Assembly: GCA_902616855.1 (NCBI GenBank) | Contig: CACMUL010000001.1 | Location: 62,001-126,000, forward strand | Direction of reading: 5' to 3' | Origin: an uncultured Alphaproteobacteria bacterium | GTDB lineage: Bacteria; Pseudomonadota; Alphaproteobacteria; HIMB59 | DNA: 64,000 bases | In this document: one piece after another, positions 63,410-64,000 of the stretch | How the letters are laid out: the number at the start of each line of letters is the position of its first letter | How positions within the stretch are numbered: the stretch's first letter is position 1 | The notes under the pieces: model-generated | Told to the model about the DNA's origin: nothing | Seen by the model: the letters and a program-made list of their open reading frames with translations, nothing else | Databases searched by the model: none | Made by a program: the position numbers and the translations under genes

Positions 63410-64000
63410 ATGCTTGAGGATCAATCTGTTGAAGAAATAATACACAATATAAATCAGCGACAAATATCTATTAAAGAGGTAATGGAATACTATTTGGATA
63501 GAATTGAAAAATTTAATCCAGATTTAAATGCAATAGTGCTTCTTAAGGATAGAGGGGATCTTATAAAAGAAGCTATATATAAAGATAATTCAACTCAATC
63601 TGAGAAGACTTTAGATGGAATTCCCATAGCTATTAAAGATTTAAGTGATGTAGTTGGCATTAAAACAACATATGGCTATCCTGGAACAAAAGATTATTTT
63701 CCCAAAAAAAATTCATTGTTTGTTGAACGTCTTATTAAAAGCGGAGCTATTATAATTGGAAAGACTAACACAGCAGAATTAGGTGTTGGTGGACATACAA
63801 TAAACAGATTGTTTGGCCCAACTTCTAATTATTTTGATAATACAAAATCTGCAGCAGGATCAAGTGGAGGAGCCAGTACTGCTGTAGCAGCAGGACTAAT
63901 ACCATTTGCAGACGGCACTGATCAAATGGGATCATGCAGAGGACCAGCAGCATATGCAAATATTTATGGATACAGACCTACACCTGGCTTAATTTCAGTT
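63410..64000 (+). CDS. Amidase (partial, N-terminal part)
   Basis: The reading frame from the ATG at 63410 runs off the window after 197 codons. It is an amidase-signature hydrolase: DGIPIAIKDLSDVVGIKTT holds the catalytic Lys, SAAGSSGGASTAVAAGLIPF the cis-Ser motif and TDQMGSCRGPAAYANIYGYR the nucleophile Ser. The nucleophile motif is SCRGPAA where SIRxPAA is usual. A dedicated substrate cannot be assigned. It starts 6 bases after the iron dehydrogenase gene and may form an operon with it. Confidence 0.85.
   Translation, partial: MLEDQSVEEIIHNINQRQISIKEVMEYYLDRIEKFNPDLNAIVLLKDRGDLIKEAIYKDNSTQSEKTLDGIPIAIKDLSDVVGIKTTYGYPGTKDYFPKKNSLFVERLIKSGAIIIGKTNTAELGVGGHTINRLFGPTSNYFDNTKSAAGSSGGASTAVAAGLIPFADGTDQMGSCRGPAAYANIYGYRPTPGLISV

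Noticed and set aside
1-64000. CRISPR arrays, insertion sequences, integrases, att sites or prophage genes
   Set aside because: No regularly spaced repeats, transposase or integrase frames were seen; gene order is of chromosomal core type.

Overview
The window is very AT-rich (roughly 70% A+T by eye) and gene-dense. Genes commonly overlap by 1-20 bases and only one gene-free stretch exceeds 300 bases. Two gene orders point to an alphaproteobacterium: mltB-rlpA-dacA-tmk-holB-metG-tatD-MBL hydrolase, and recG next to sdhE-mfd. Together with the base composition, compact proteins, frequent TTG/GTG starts and many ABC/TRAP/EamA/MFS uptake genes, this suggests a genome-streamlined marine lineage of the SAR11 or HIMB59/AEGEAN-169 type. 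That placement is inference; no rRNA gene is present.

Layout. 0-16.4 kb: housekeeping and stress genes. These are an ArgD-type aminotransferase, an overlapping ggt-mazG-tolC-lysR operon, two transporters, yajQ, a Pro-tRNA editing protein, an orphan TRAP receptor, an SRAP DNA-crosslink protein, a Tat/lipobox M48 protease, and dat-msrA-Jdomain-typA. 16.4-16.9 kb is a gene-free AT-rich gap. 16.9-26 kb: small genes, then the eight-gene minus-strand cell-wall/replication/translation operon, in which the RlpA, TatD and HolB proteins have lost familiar residues. 26-42 kb: lactate-type dehydrogenase, tRNA-Ser(UGA), two adjacent small proteins of ABM or ABM-like fold, the sdhE-mfd operon and divergent recG, a run of small membrane genes (including a 59-residue gene found by reading the minus strand), mnmH, thiL, cfa and nadE.

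42-47 kb: a Ugp-type ABC importer with one UgpA-like permease but two tandem, clearly paralogous UgpE-like permeases. A long hairpin separates the receptor gene from the permease genes, and a palindrome lies at the predicted transcription start. 47-52 kb: aroQ, bioY, a histone-deacetylase-like gene and a malonyl-CoA-synthetase-like gene.

51.6-61.3 kb is the most distinctive block. It holds a betaine-type receptor, a beta-keto-acid cleavage enzyme (BKACE, DUF849), a short-chain dehydrogenase, a folate-dependent GcvT-family protein, a cytoplasmic bis-MGD molybdoenzyme of the BisC/DMSO-reductase type, a permease with two complete ProW-like domains in one chain, and the divergent ProV ATPase. The genes read as a complete importer plus enzymes for a quaternary ammonium/sulfonium compound (carnitine, betaine, DMSP or an N-/S-oxide derivative). 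The order permease-molybdoenzyme-GcvT-SDR is translationally coupled. This is the best candidate for an undescribed pathway. The window ends with an EamA transporter, an iron-type alcohol dehydrogenase and a truncated amidase gene.
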